The translations under genes were made by a program, and so were the position numbers. DNA of 64,000 nt from the NCBI GenBank assembly GCA_963791575.1, contig CAWBSY010000009.1, positions 124,001-188,000 of the forward strand, read 5' to 3'. The notes under the pieces were generated by a model, which was not told where the DNA came from, ran no database searches, and worked only from the letters and a program-made list of their open reading frames with translations. Shown one piece after another: positions 50,475 to 61,015 of the stretch (positions are counted from its first letter, which is position 1; each line of letters begins with the position of its first letter). This stretch comes from JAOAPG01 sp963791575. Lineage in GTDB: Bacteria > Acidobacteriota > Terriglobia > Terriglobales > Acidobacteriaceae.

Positions 50475-51953
50475 TCAATATTCCCCATAGCGTCCCTTGA
50501 CTGAGTCGATCAGCTTCTGCGAGTCATAGCCAATCCCATCTTTAAAGACGATCTCCACATTTTCGACGTCCTCAATGTGCGTTGCCGGATCGCCTTTTAT
50601 CACCACCAAGTCTGCATTCTTGCCCACAGCTATCGATCCGATCTGATCCTGCTTGCCCATGTAGATTGCACCATTCAACGTCGCAATCTTGATTGCTTCA
50701 ACAGGAGTAAATCCCGCCTCGACCAGCAACTCAATTTCACGTTGGTCGCCAAATCCTGGGACCACTCCCCCGTCTCCCGTCGGGTCTGGGCCTGCCAGGA
50801 GCAAGCCTCCAGCGGCGACAAAGGCGTGTTCTAGTTCCATATCGCGCTTCAGCAACGCAAGCCAATCAACTTTGGAGGGCTTTGCATTCGCGGGCCGTTC
50901 GCGTTCGTAAAGATATGCCTCCCGCGCCTCGGGAGTCAGTACATCGAGCATTTGCTGTCGCAACGGAGGAAGCCTCGGAAAGCTCCCATCTTCAAATACC
51001 GGTAGAGTTGAGGTGATCGCCACATGGTGCTTTACCAACATGTCGATCAGATCCTTTGCTTCCGAACTATTCGCTGGCATATGTTCCAGTGTGTAAGCTC
51101 CTTCGCTTTCGCTGCAAATATCCGGCTTCTTGTCCGGATCAAGTTGCGTGTTCACAAAGAAACCGTGTTCGAGATTATCAATGCCCAGATCCACCGCTTC
51201 CTTATAAGTCACCGAGCACAAATGCCCGGTCACTTTGATACCGCGCTTGTGGGCTTCTTCAATGGCGGCTTTCAGTTCAGCGCGGGTGATGTTCATATAC
51301 GCTTTGAAGGACGTTACCCCTTGATCTGCCCAATAATTCACGGTCCGCTGCGCATCTTCAGGACCACTTAGCTCATGCATTTGGACCGCGAAACTGCCAA
51401 GCCCTTCGAGATAGGGTCCGGTCACATCGATATGCGGACCAGGCAACTTGCCGCGATCGATGTCGCGTTTGAGATTCAGGTCAGCATAGGTTTCAACGCT
51501 TCCCGTCGTGCGCATGGTAGTGACGCCACCTGCCAGATAAAGGCGCGGAGCAGAAAAACTCATTTGCGGGAGCAGGACTGGCCGCTCCCAGCTCCAATCG
51601 CTTTTTAGATTTGGTCTGGAGATATAGTAAAGATGGTTGTGCATGCCGACGATCCCAGGCATGACGGTATATCCGTGGAGATCGAGAATCTGTACGCCAT
51701 CTGCCACGGGAAGAGTCGAGCTCGCTTGCAAAGCGATGATCTTCCCGCCCTCTAGCACAACATTCTGATCTGCCAACGGCGGCCGGCCCGTCCCGTCGAT
51801 GACGGTCACGTGTTCCAGAACAACCTTGCGGGCATTCACGCGCACATACTTTTCTACTAGCGGATCCAATTTGACCGCCTGCTGTGCTTGCAGGGAAGTC
51901 AGCATGATCTGGACGGAAAGCAGAGCAAAGAGAATCAAGCGACTCTGGCGCAT
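50475..51953 (-). CDS. Exported metal-dependent amidohydrolase
   Basis: 492 residues from ATG 51953 (CGAGGAC upstream). Signal peptide MRQSRLILFALLSVQIMLTSLQA-Q. Amidohydrolase fold: NVVLEGGKIIAL, VMPGIVGMHNHLYY with HxH metal ligands, SFKAYMNI (bridging Lys candidate), KVTGHLCS and IDNLEHGFF (His ligands), LLAGPDPTG (catalytic Asp), and the closing beta-sandwich TLNGAIYMGKQDQIGSIAVGKNADLVVIKGDP. Periplasmic members of this group are imidazolonepropionase- or prolidase-like; the substrate is unknown. It splits ruvA from ruvB. Confidence 0.9.
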   Translation of the reverse strand: MRQSRLILFALLSVQIMLTSLQAQQAVKLDPLVEKYVRVNARKVVLEHVTVIDGTGRPPLADQNVVLEGGKIIALQASSTLPVADGVQILDLHGYTVMPGIVGMHNHLYYISRPNLKSDWSWERPVLLPQMSFSAPRLYLAGGVTTMRTTGSVETYADLNLKRDIDRGKLPGPHIDVTGPYLEGLGSFAVQMHELSGPEDAQRTVNYWADQGVTSFKAYMNITRAELKAAIEEAHKRGIKVTGHLCSVTYKEAVDLGIDNLEHGFFVNTQLDPDKKPDICSESEGAYTLEHMPANSSEAKDLIDMLVKHHVAITSTLPVFEDGSFPRLPPLRQQMLDVLTPEAREAYLYERERPANAKPSKVDWLALLKRDMELEHAFVAAGGLLLAGPDPTGDGGVVPGFGDQREIELLVEAGFTPVEAIKIATLNGAIYMGKQDQIGSIAVGKNADLVVIKGDPATHIEDVENVEIVFKDGIGYDSQKLIDSVKGRYGEY

Positions 51954-52029
51954 GAGAAGTCCTCGGGGAAGACAATCATTGTAGCTGAGCGAGTTATTCT
52001 GTGACGGGAGGACTCCTCGCGGAGACACC

Positions 52030-52050
52030 CTTCGGCTCGGTTAGCCGAAG
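52030..52050 (-). terminator. GC-rich stem-loop after ruvB
   Basis: CTTCGGCT (52030-52037), loop CGGTT, AGCCGAAG (52043-52050): a perfect 8-bp stem just beyond the ruvB stop on the minus strand. No T-run follows, so it may protect the mRNA end rather than terminate. Confidence 0.45.
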
Positions 52051-52060
52051 TTGTCTTAGG

Positions 52061-53177
52061 CTAAAAAAGCGAACTCTGCCTGCGGGTTGGCTTGATTCCA
52101 AAATGATCATAGGCGAGTTGCGTAGCAACCCGTCCGCGCGGCGTTCGATGCAGAAATCCGATCTGGATTAGAAACGGCTCGTAAATTTCTTCAATCGCGT
52201 CGGCTTCTTCTGCGAGTGCCGCCGCCAATGTGCTCACGCCGACTGGGCCGCCCTGATATTTCTCGATAATGGTCAGGAGCAGCTTGCGATCTACTTCGTC
52301 GAAGCCATGACGGTCGACTTCCAGCATTTGAAGCGCGGCTTGCGCAGTCGGTAAGTCGATCTTGCCGGCTCCGCGAACCTGAGCATAATCTCGCACGCGA
52401 CGCAGTAATCTGTTCGCGATTCTTGGAGTTCCGCGCGAGCGGCTGGCGATTTCGAGGGCTCCGGCGTGATCGATTTCTACTCCGAGAATTTCTGCCGATC
52501 GCTCTAAGATCACGCGCAAATCTTCGTGTCCATAGAATTCCAGCCGCAACACGATGCCGAAGCGCGACCGCAGAGGGGCCGAAAGCAATCCGGCGCGGGT
52601 AGTTGCGCCGATGAAAGTGAACGGCTTCACGTCCATCGTGTGAGTTCGCGCGGCGGGTCCTTGTCCAATGATGATGTCGAGTTTGTAGTCTTCGAGCGCC
52701 GAATACAGGATCTCTTCGAGCGCGGGTTGCAAACGGTGCACTTCGTCGATGAAAAGCACCTGCTTCTCGCGAAGATTGGTCAGGATGGCGGTGAGATCGC
52801 CCTTGATCTGCAGACGTAGGGCCGGACGTCTGCTGGAAATCTACCGCCAGTTCGTTGGCAATGATGGTAGCCAGAGTTGTTTTCCCGAGGCCCGGAGGGC
52901 CGTAGAGCAAAACGTGATCGAGTGCTTCGCCGCGATTTTTGGCGGCTTGGATGGCGATGGCCAGATTTTCTTTAACTTTAGCCTGACCAATGAATTCAGC
53001 GAGCCGTTGCGGACGAAGCTTGAGCTCAAAAGAAGAATCGTCTTCAACGGGAGCGGCCGAGACAAGACGCTCGCGATCTTGAGGTAGTTTAGATCGGGAG
53101 TATTTCGGAGTGAAGCCATTTAGCGGGATGTTAAGCCGAAATTCCCAATCAGGCAATCCGAAGTTTCCTAGCCTCAA
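52061..53177 (-). CDS. ruvB: Holliday junction branch migration helicase RuvB, frameshifted
   Basis: AAA+ motor of RuvAB. First part: ERLVSAAPVEDDSS, LRPQRLAEFIGQAKVKENLAIAI, Walker A YGPPGLGKTTLATIIANEL, VDFQQTSGP. Then the frame shifts; the second part carries Walker B VLFIDEVHRLQPALEEILYSALED, the sensor FIGATTRAGLLSAPLRSRFG, arginine-finger region RSRGTPRIANRLLRRVRDYAQ and the winged-helix end LIQIGFLHRTPRGRVAT. One extra base at 52816-52823 explains the break; without it the protein reads SGPRLQIKGDLTAILT. The 5' end is also unsure: TTG 53177 opens the frame, while ATG 53119 lies in another frame. Confidence 0.88.
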
Positions 53178-53266
53178 AAATTTTCGTCTGTACGACCTGA
53201 TTGGCCTATTTCATGCCCTGTAATCCACGCTCGGTTGAAAACTAACTTTTGATCTTGGAAAAAATC

Positions 53267-54422
53267 ATGAAGTCTCAATATTTAGTGCATTTGATCCTAA
53301 CTGTATTGCTGGTCTCATGTGGAAGTGGTCAAGTTCGGGAACAAGATGCCCAACCTGGGATAATACATGGCACGATTGACGTGGTGATATCTACAAGAGA
53401 AGGCTTTGTCTTAGCGACGGATAGTCGAGGAACGACCGAGGGACGATTAGAGAAGACGTACACCGACGATGTTCAAAAGCTATTCCTAATCGGAGATCAT
53501 ACTGCTTGCGTTATAGCGGGTGTTTCCGGTTCTGAGCTTGGTTCCGGCGCTTTACGTCCGAGAGAGGCAATAGGCACCGATTTGATGGCCCTGGACCGTT
53601 TAGCCGCTTGACGGCCCGTCACTGCTAAAGACGTAGCCGTATCTTTCAAGTCCGCTCTCTCGAGACCGTGGGCGGTCTTCTGGACCCGCACAGTATTGGA
53701 CGGTCATTTCTAGTTGGGCAATTGAGTGTTGTTTCTCTCACGCCAAGCGACGGATTCGAGTGGATTAGCTTCGTGATTCCACTGCATCTCGCTGCTCTCG
53801 ACTCTAGGTACCGGGCGAGTGTTGGAAACCCTGTTTATACGGCCCACGAGACACATTCGGGGCTCCGTTTCGATGTAGAGACTTTAGGGCAACCCGCCAT
53901 TGCAGATTGGTTATTACGCATGTCTAATGCTGGACCAGACAGTTACAGTCAATCTGCAATTATGAAGCGATATTACGCTCTGAAGACCGAAGGTCAACTC
54001 GACCAGTTTACATTGGACGAGGCGATTCTTTTGGCTCGCGAGCTAGTTCAAGCTACTATCGACTTAGCGCCACAAACGGCTGGCGTGCAGGTCCGATTGA
54101 CATCGCAACACTAACTAAAACAGGTCTTCACTGGATTCAACGGAAGCATGCCGCCCGTTTTCCGTCTCCACACCCCAGTGTTTCCAATAGCAGGTTTGGG
54201 AGTTGGCATCAGCCTCTCGATAACTTGCAATGCATCCATTGTGATTTCACTGATACACAATTGGTATTCAATGGGAATGCGGATGTCCAATTACTGGATA
54301 GTACGTTCGGAGGAAACTGTGGACTTTTTATTACACAGAATGCTAAAGGTAAAATGCCAGAAGAGGTTAGCCGTTTAAAGCAGCTTGTCGAAGGCAAATG
54401 CAGCATCATCGAACAAAATTGA
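53267..54422 (+). pseudogene. Broken proteasome-like Ntn-hydrolase lipoprotein gene
   Basis: Starts MKSQYLVHLILTVLLVSC with a lipobox (LVSC), then GTIDVVISTREGFVLATDSRGTTEGRLEKTYTDDVQKLFLIGDHTACVIAGVSG. That resembles a 20S-proteasome beta subunit, with Thr in GTID, Asp in ATDSR and Lys in QKLF as triad candidates. The frame meets TGA at 53609, and homology resumes beyond it (VTAKDVAVSFKSAL). It then shifts near 53657 (VGGLLDPHSIGRSFLVGQLSVV ... ISFVIPLHLAAL) and again near 54088 (GPIDIATLTKTGLHWI ... CIHCDFTDTQLVFNG ... GKMPEEVSRLKQLVEGKC). One nonsense codon and at least two indels suggest true inactivation, unless sequencing errors caused all three. Confidence 0.6.
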
Positions 54423-54452
54423 TTATCCGCGATCACAACTTAAATGCGCCGT

Positions 54453-56562
54453 TTACTCTTCCTCCTCCTTCACGTCTCCTCGCGCTGCTCTTGCTTTCTC
54501 TACTATCTTCTCCTGCAACATCGCTGGCACTACGTCGTAGTGATTCATCTCCATGCTGAAGCTGCCTCGGCCTTGCGTCATCGCGGTCAGATCGACTCCA
54601 TAGGTCAGCATTTCGGACATAGGCGCTTCGGCTTTCACTACTGTGTTTCCGCCTTTATTGTCCATGCCCTGGATTCTTCCGCGGCGGCTGTTTAAATCTC
54701 CCATCACTGAGCCGGCGAACTCATCGGGAATCGTGATCTCGACCGGACATGATGGGTTCCAGCAGCGTCGGCTTCGCCTGTTCCATGGCTTTGCGGAAAG
54801 CAATGCGGCCCGCCATCTGGAACGACATGTCGTTCGAATCCACATCGTGATAAGAGCCGTCATAAAGAATGACGCGGAAATCGACCATAGGAAATCCGGC
54901 AAGATGCCCTCGGGCGGCCGCGTCGCGAATCCCCTTTTCCACGGGAGCAATATAGTTCTTCGGGATCGACCCGCCGAAGATGTCGTTGACAAATTCGAAC
55001 TCTCCGCCGCGCGGGAGAGGTTCCACCTTGATTTTGCAATCGCCGTATTGGCCGTGGCCGCCGGTCTGCTTCTTGTGTTTGCCCTGGACATCCGCTTTGC
55101 CGCGAATAGTTTCGCGATACGGAACTTTCGGCGCTTTGAGATTCACCTCTGTGTGGTAACGCTTTTTCATCTTCGAAACTACAACTTCAATGTGCTGCTG
55201 CCCGGTACCGGCAATCAAAAATTCTTTAGTTTGACCGTCGCGAAAGAATCGCAGCATGGCATCCTCTTCCATCAGCTTGTGAATGCCAGGCCCGAGTTTG
55301 TCTTCATCGGCACGGCTCTTTGGCTCAATCGCGAAGGTAATCGCAGGTTCGGGCAATTTCACGCGCGGATATTGAATGGGCGCAGACTTATCTCCCAGTG
55401 TGTCGCCTGTAAGAGTTTCTTTCAATTTGGCAACCGCGCCAATATCGCCTGCATGCAACTCGTTTACTGGAACTGAAGTTTTCCCCTGCATGATGGAAAT
55501 ATGCGCCAGCTTCTCCACAGAGTTGTGAGAAAAATTCTGCATAGTAGTTTCGTTCTTTACCACTCCAGAGAAAACTTTAAAGTAGGAAATGCGCCCTGCA
55601 AACGGATCAGACACCGTCTTGAAAACGTAAAGCGATGTCGGTTCCGTGTCCGTTTCGTGGCGGCGGGGCGGCTGTCCGTTCGACGAAGACGCAACTTCTC
55701 CTTGTACCCACTCGTGTTCGGAAGGCGCAGGGGTGTAGTCGACGATAAAATCCATTACTCGATCAGCTCCGATGTTGCCGAGGCCCGAGCCAAAGATCAC
55801 GGGAAAAATCTTGTCTTCGCGGATGGCATTGTGCAACGCTGGAATCAAATCTTCCTCGGGAATAGTCCCCTTCTCAAAAAATTCTTCAAGCAGCGCGTCA
55901 TTGCCCTCGGCTACGAGTTCGACTAGCTTTTCATGTGCTTCCTGAGCCCGATCTTTGATGTCTGCCGGAATGTCGGTTTCTTTACCCTTGCCGTTTCCTC
56001 CCAGCTCGTACGTATAAGCCTTCATGCGGACAAGATCGACGACGCCTCTAAAGTTCTTTTCGCTGCCTATGGGCAACTCCAGCGGAATTACCGACCGACC
56101 AAAAGCGGTCGTCAAGGATTCCAGTACCCGATCTGCATCCGCTCGCTCGCGGTCCATGCGGCTGGCGACGATCAAACGCGGAGTTTGAAATTCCTCGCAG
56201 TAGTTCCACACCCGCTGAGTTACAACTTCGACGCCAGCGACACCGTCAACGACTACGATGGCAGCATCCACGACGGGCAGTACCAGCTTGGCTTCATGCA
56301 CAAACATATTGAAGCCTGGAGTATCGACTATATTAATTTTCGTTTTGTCCCATTCGACATAGGCGAGGCTCGCGCCGATCGACATCTTTCGAGCAATTTC
56401 CTCATCGTCGTAATCAGTGGTCGCCGAACCATCATCGACTCGGCCAAAACGCGGGGTTGCGCCCGAGGTGTATAGCATGGCAGAGATTAGCGAAGTTTTC
56501 CCCGCATGCCCGTGTCCTACCACAGCAACATTGCGGATGTTCGCACCTTCATAGACTTTCAC
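54453..56562 (-). CDS. Elongation factor G paralogue (EF-G2-like GTPase), frameshifted near 3' end
   Basis: Translational GTPase from GTG 56562 (AAGGAG upstream). G1 VVGHGHAGKTS (16-24), G3 DTPGFNMFVHE, then the G4 site reads ASRMD (134-137 SRMD) where canonical factors have NKMD. Domains II-V follow: SLYVFKTVSDPFAGRISYFKVFSG, ITFAIEPKSRADEDKLGPGIHKL, VPYRETIRGKADVQGKHKKQTGGHGQYG, and IPKNYIAPVEKGIRDAAARG. After LLEPIM the frame shifts by one extra base near 54744-54749 and continues VEITIPDEFAGSVMGDLNSRRGRIQGMD to DVKEEEE. The 614+95-residue product is normal length. It is a second EF-G, not linked to ribosomal operons; role unknown. Confidence 0.88.
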
Positions 56563-56855
56563 GGGTTCGCTCCTTTAATTGGCCGAATATCACTCACTGA
56601 AATGGGAAGTGCGAAGGTCTGGGTCGAGGGGAGCAGGCCGAGCCCGCTCAGGCTGGCATTCGTCGGATTAGTTTTAGCTCTTTACCTAACGAGGTCAGCA
56701 GACTCGAATCATAAAGCCTCCGCAGCCTCCTTACTTTCGTTCGAAGCGTTGCTGCTCTCCTAGGTCGTCTGGCGAAAATGGCGCTGCAAAAGAGACCACT
56801 AGAAAAAGAACAGCCCACCAAAACCTAGGATGCTACCACCGCCGGGGGCGTCGGC

Positions 56856-57628
56856 TCAACTCTGGAATAGAGTTGAGATTGTCGCCGGATCGTGGTACTT
56901 AATCCTGAACGGTCGACCACTAATGTAGGGATGAATGGCAATCGCCATAATTTTTGTCCTGCTCTCACTCTCTTTATAAAGACGATCGATGGCGTCAATA
57001 CACTTTGTCGCCCAATGGGCTGCTTCGTGATGCTAAACCACCATCACGGTGATGTCATTCAGTTCAATTGTGTAGGGTAGAGTTACAAGCGGACCGTGAT
57101 TGGTATTGATTGTTGTGGGCTCTTCGTCGTAAACCCAATCCCCGATGTATTTGATTCCAGCGCGGCAAGATAATCGGGTGTTTCATATGTTTGGGTGAGC
57201 CCCGGCCCGAGCCAGCCGACGGGACGCTTTCCCATAAACCGCTCGATGGTCGAAATTGCCCTCTCGATCATGGCTGCTTGATCTTTTTCATTGTGAATCA
57301 AAACTTGGACAAAGCCGTGAGCCATAAATTCCCAACTGGCGTCTTTGCAGGCTTGCGCCAATCGCGGGTAGTCGAGACAAACGCGTGAATTGATCGACAA
57401 TGTGGGCTGGATCTTGAGCCTCTCATACAATTCGCTATCGTCGTATTCTGCGTAATTGCGTTCCAGCAGATCTGATCTGCTCGGACACCTACATTCATTG
57501 CTCCTCGCCCTATTGCTTTTTCTAGAACCTCCTGACACATCCATCGGGCATTCCAGCCGATGCGGCAATCGAGGACGTTGCGCTGCTATGAAACCGGACA
57601 CTGCGGTGCAAATCCTCCGATGGGTCAA
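56856..57628 (-). pseudogene. Decayed polysaccharide deacetylase (PuuE/allantoinase-like)
   Basis: NodB-fold deacetylase remains: IQPTLSINSRVCLDYPRLAQACKDASWEFMAHGFVQ, AMIERAISTIERFMGKRPVGWLGPGLTQTYETPDYLAAL. One base is lost near 57168, after which the next frame reads IKYIGDWVYDEEPTTINTNHGPLVTLPYTIELNDITVMVV. There an in-frame TAG (57035-57033) replaces the expected Gln of a Q-HHE motif; beyond it HHEAAHWATKCIDAIDRLYKESE and AIHPYISGRPFRIKY continue to a stop at 56858. The N-terminal catalytic region is not recognisable. Frameshift, nonsense codon and lost ends make it a pseudogene. Lies 13 bases after an SDR gene. Confidence 0.7.
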
Positions 57629-57641
57629 CGAAAGTGAACAC

Positions 57642-58430
57642 TCAGCTTGCCTTGGGCCTGGCCATCTTATCGTGCATCGCTCCTTTTACATTGCCCGGGG
57701 TCACGTTGGCCAGTATGCCTTCGACCTTCGTTTTAGCTGACGCTGCATAGACGTGGTCTTTGCCCGCTAAGAGCGCTTCGATGCCCTGACGTGCTACGTC
57801 GTTGGGCTGGCTCTCCGATTTCCCAGTAGATCCGACTTCGGTGTTCTCCATGCCTGCGCGACGGAAAAAGTCTGTATCTGTAGGACCGGGCTGAAGAGCA
57901 GTAACAGACACATCGGAGTCGCGCAGTTCGTATCGGAGGCTGTGCGCGAATGAAAGGACAAATGCCTTAGTGGCTGCATATACGGCCTCTCGCGGCGCTA
58001 CCATTTCTCCTGCAATAGAAGACGTAAACAGAATCCTTCCGGCGTTGCGGGCGGTCATATACTTGACCACGTACTTCGCGAGTTGGACTGTTCCGGCGCA
58101 GTTCAGGTAAACCATATTGAGTTCGGCATCCAAATCGGTTTCAGTAAAAAGACCGCCCACACCCACGCCAGCATTGATGCAGGCAACATCGATCGGCCTG
58201 CCGAGCGAGAGAACCTGATCCCAAAGTTGTTGGACTCCTTCGCGAGTGGCGAGGTCGGCTTGAACTTCTACAACCTTTACGCCTAAGCCATTCAGACTTT
58301 TTGCGGCATCGTGCAATCGCTCGCCGGCCGAGCAGATTGCCAAATCATAACCGCGTTCTGCGAGTTCCTTTGCCAGGGAAAATCCAATCCCGCTCGATGC
58401 GCCTGTAACTATCGCAAACTGATTTGCCAT
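57642..58430 (-). CDS. Short-chain dehydrogenase/reductase
   Basis: 262-residue classical SDR. NAD(P)-binding TGASSGIGFSLAKELAERGYDLAIC, CINAGVG, active-site Ser in LFTSSIAGEMVAP and YAATKAF (YxxxK), and PGPTDTDFFRRAG as the typical post-catalytic loop. GGGAGG lies 5 bases before the ATG. The sequence after the Rossmann glycine motif (ICSAGERL) does not decide clearly between NADH and NADPH. Substrate unknown. Confidence 0.92.
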   Translation of the reverse strand: MANQFAIVTGASSGIGFSLAKELAERGYDLAICSAGERLHDAAKSLNGLGVKVVEVQADLATREGVQQLWDQVLSLGRPIDVACINAGVGVGGLFTETDLDAELNMVYLNCAGTVQLAKYVVKYMTARNAGRILFTSSIAGEMVAPREAVYAATKAFVLSFAHSLRYELRDSDVSVTALQPGPTDTDFFRRAGMENTEVGSTGKSESQPNDVARQGIEALLAGKDHVYAASAKTKVEGILANVTPGNVKGAMHDKMARPKAS

Positions 58431-58608
58431 GTTGCCTCCCTTTTGAAGTCTTGAATTTGTGTTGAGCTACATCTTTCGAACGAAGAAGGCCGTGATCGTG
58501 GCCTTTCCCGCCGAGCTGTTATCGAGCTCGGTTATCCGTCGTGTCATGAGCGTTACTTTTATGCATGCTATAGATCAGCGTTCGCAGCCATTTCGGCAAA
58601 CTTCCGCG

Positions 58609-60158
58609 TTACAGTTGACGCATAAAAGCGACCAGATCCTTCTTCTCCTGACCGCTCAGCTTCAACTGGAGAACGATGTTGAAATATTCGACTGTGTCCT
58701 CAAGCGTTAAACAACGACCGTCATGCAGGTAAGGCGGACTGTCCTTGATGCCGCGAAGAGTGAATGTCTTCATTGGCCCGTCACCGGGTTCATTCTTTGA
58801 GAAGCGTTCCACGTGCAAGTCGTGCATTTGATTGTCCATGTATATCGGAGCCATGTGACAACTTGCACATTGTCCCTTGCCGAAGAAGATTTCTTCGCCG
58901 TGCACTTCGGCTTGGGTGGCTTTCTGCTTGATCAATCTGCCGGTGACCACGTCGAGCTTGGGTGCAGGAGGAAAATCGAGCATGTTCTGCATTTGGGCCA
59001 TGTGGCTAACCTGAATACGATCGAGAATGTTCATGCCCTTCTTGATGGCGTGGATTTCGTCCCCATTGAAATACGCGGTACGCTGCTCGAATTCGGTGAA
59101 ATCCTCTACGGAGCGCAGGCTGCGTTTTGAGCTATGAATCTGCTGGTTGAAGACCCCGCGCAAACTAACTGTATCCAGACGGAATCTTCGTTCCTCGGGA
59201 CGTATGTCAGGGTTTAAATGAAATTGTGCGGTCGTGTGTCCGTTCACGTGACAGTCAAGACAGGTTACGCCCAGACTTGGATCTTTGCTTTTGCGGTCGT
59301 CAGTAGGATTAAATTCCTCCTGGGGAAACGGAGTGACCAGCAGGCGGAGGCCGTCCAATTGGACCGGAGTCAGAATATCTTTGAAGAGCCGGTAATAATT
59401 ATTGATGGAGACTATTTCTCCTCGCGACACGTCACCCAGCTCCGGCCGATTGCTTAAGAAAATGGCGGGCGGGAACTCCGGAATAAACGCTTCCGGCAAA
59501 TCGAAATCAACATCGACGCGTTCCAGTCGAGGGAACTGCTGTATCTGAACCTGGGGGAAAACCTGTCCACCGTTTGTCTGCAAAGGATGAGGCAAAGAAG
59601 GATACGGGAAAACATCCCGCTCCTTAATTTGTTCCGGAGTCATTTCCGAAAGTTGGTCCCAGGTTATTCCAGATTTAAGTCGCGCCGTCGGTCCAACCGC
59701 AAGCGGCTTCCGCGCGACATCTTAGCTTCGGGATCGAGCTTCGGGGTGAGGTCGTATCGACTCTCAAGCAGTTCGCGTTGCGCTTGCATCACCTTCGGCC
59801 GATTGGCCATCAACTGCTTCATGATTTCATTCGGATTCTGGTTGGGCACATCCGAGTTCAGCGGGTCACGATAGAAATCAAATCCGGAGTTCTTGCCTTC
59901 CTTTGGCTGCCCCTTAAAAACGGGCGACGAGGGTTTTGCATTCGGCGCAAGGAATATTGAGGATCGGTCATGCTCAGTCTTCTCCTGCTCAGGACGTTTC
60001 ATGGCGGCGGGTTGGGAGTGTTCGGCGGACGTTTGTGATTGCTGGGTCGCGGTCACCACGTCCGGTGGCGCTTGATGAGTGGTCTCCTGGGCAGCCATCC
60101 ACCAAAGGCTGCCCATTAATACCGCTAGCAGTAAAGTGGCAGCATTACGTAGTCGCAT
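58609..60158 (-). CDS. Di-haem cytochrome c peroxidase/MauG-like protein, frameshifted
   Basis: Exported protein of about 516 residues. Signal MRLRNAATLLLAVLMGSLWWMAA-Q from ATG 60158 (GGAGGAAAC upstream); an N-terminal Pro/Gln-rich region and YRDPLNSDVPNQNPNEIMKQLMANRPKVMQ. A one-base loss near 59690 moves the frame to PLAVGPTARLKSGITWDQLSEMTPEQIKERDVFPYPSLPHP. Then come haem sites CLDCH and CASCHMAPIYMDNQMHDL, and the end FTLRGIKDSPPYLHDGRCLTLEDTVEYFN, all typical of the di-haem peroxidase family. Oxidises or reduces a partner in the periplasm. Confidence 0.85.
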
Positions 60159-60447
60159 CGAAGTTTCCTCCACGCGTTTTCAGGCCGACTCGCTGACTTG
60201 GCCGACCGCACATTCTGCGCGGGCGCGTTGTAGATGCACTCGAAATCGGTGATGGTTGTCTCCTGAACACTACCTTGCGGTCTTGACAACATCATTGTTC
60301 ACCGCTGCATCTCACCTCCGTTCGCGTTGTGTGTGCAACCTTGACGGCTACGACAGCAGCTGGCTCAAAATCGAATCGATCGTTTGGGAGGGATACTTGC
60401 AGCCTGAAATTCTGAAGAAGGTAAAAGCAGCACTAAAAGGAGATCAC

Positions 60448-60992
60448 ATGGAAACAGGACACGAGCTTTTTGTACATGGATTGAATGACATGCTGGATGC
60501 TGAACATCAGCTCGTCGACGCTCTGGAAGAGAATGCCAACGATTCGTCGCGGGCAGACCTGAAGAAGGCGTTTGAACAGCATCGTAAGGAAACTGAAGGC
60601 CACATAGAACGTCTCGAGAAGTGCTTTCAGTTCTTAGGAGAAGAAACCGAAGAGACTGAGTGTCACGGCATTCGCGGCCTGATTGCGGAAAAGAAGGCCT
60701 TCAGTGAAGAAAATCCTTCCGAAGATCTGATTAATGTGTTCAATGTCGGTGCCGCCATCAAAGCGGAGAGCTACGAAATTTGTGAATATGAATCATTGAT
60801 TGACCTCGCTCGGAGATGAAACACACGAAAGTGGCGCAACTTCTCAACCAGAACCTCAAGGAGGAAAAGGCGACACTGAAGAAGATGGAAGCTTTCAGCA
60901 GAAAAGTGAAGCCCTCCCAATTAATGAATGAAGAGCAGCAGGGGAAGGCAACAGCTAGTGCAAAATCTTCTCGTCGCCGCCGCGCAGCGTAG
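60448..60992 (+). CDS. DUF892 (YciE-like ferritin-fold) protein, frameshifted at end
   Basis: About 181 residues from ATG 60448 (AAGGAG at good spacing): METGHELFVHGLNDMLDAEHQLVDAL, EQHRKETEGHIERLEKCFQFLGEE, GLIAEKKAFSEENPS, AAIKAESYEICEYESLIDLA. This is the DUF892 four-helix ferritin-like bundle with its Glu/His metal ligands, linked to stress response in homologues. After LAR the reading needs one more base near 60812; the next frame continues MKHTKVAQLLNQNLKEEKATLKKMEAFSRKV and a basic RRRRAA tail to TAG 60992. A loss of one base is the simplest cause. Confidence 0.85.
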
Positions 60993-61015
60993 CAGTCAAG
61001 GCCAAACCGTTACGT

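Noticed and set aside
60174..60447. Upstream extension of the DUF892 protein to 60256
   Set aside because: The extra 64 residues do not resemble the family, and ATG 60448 has a strong AAGGAG site.
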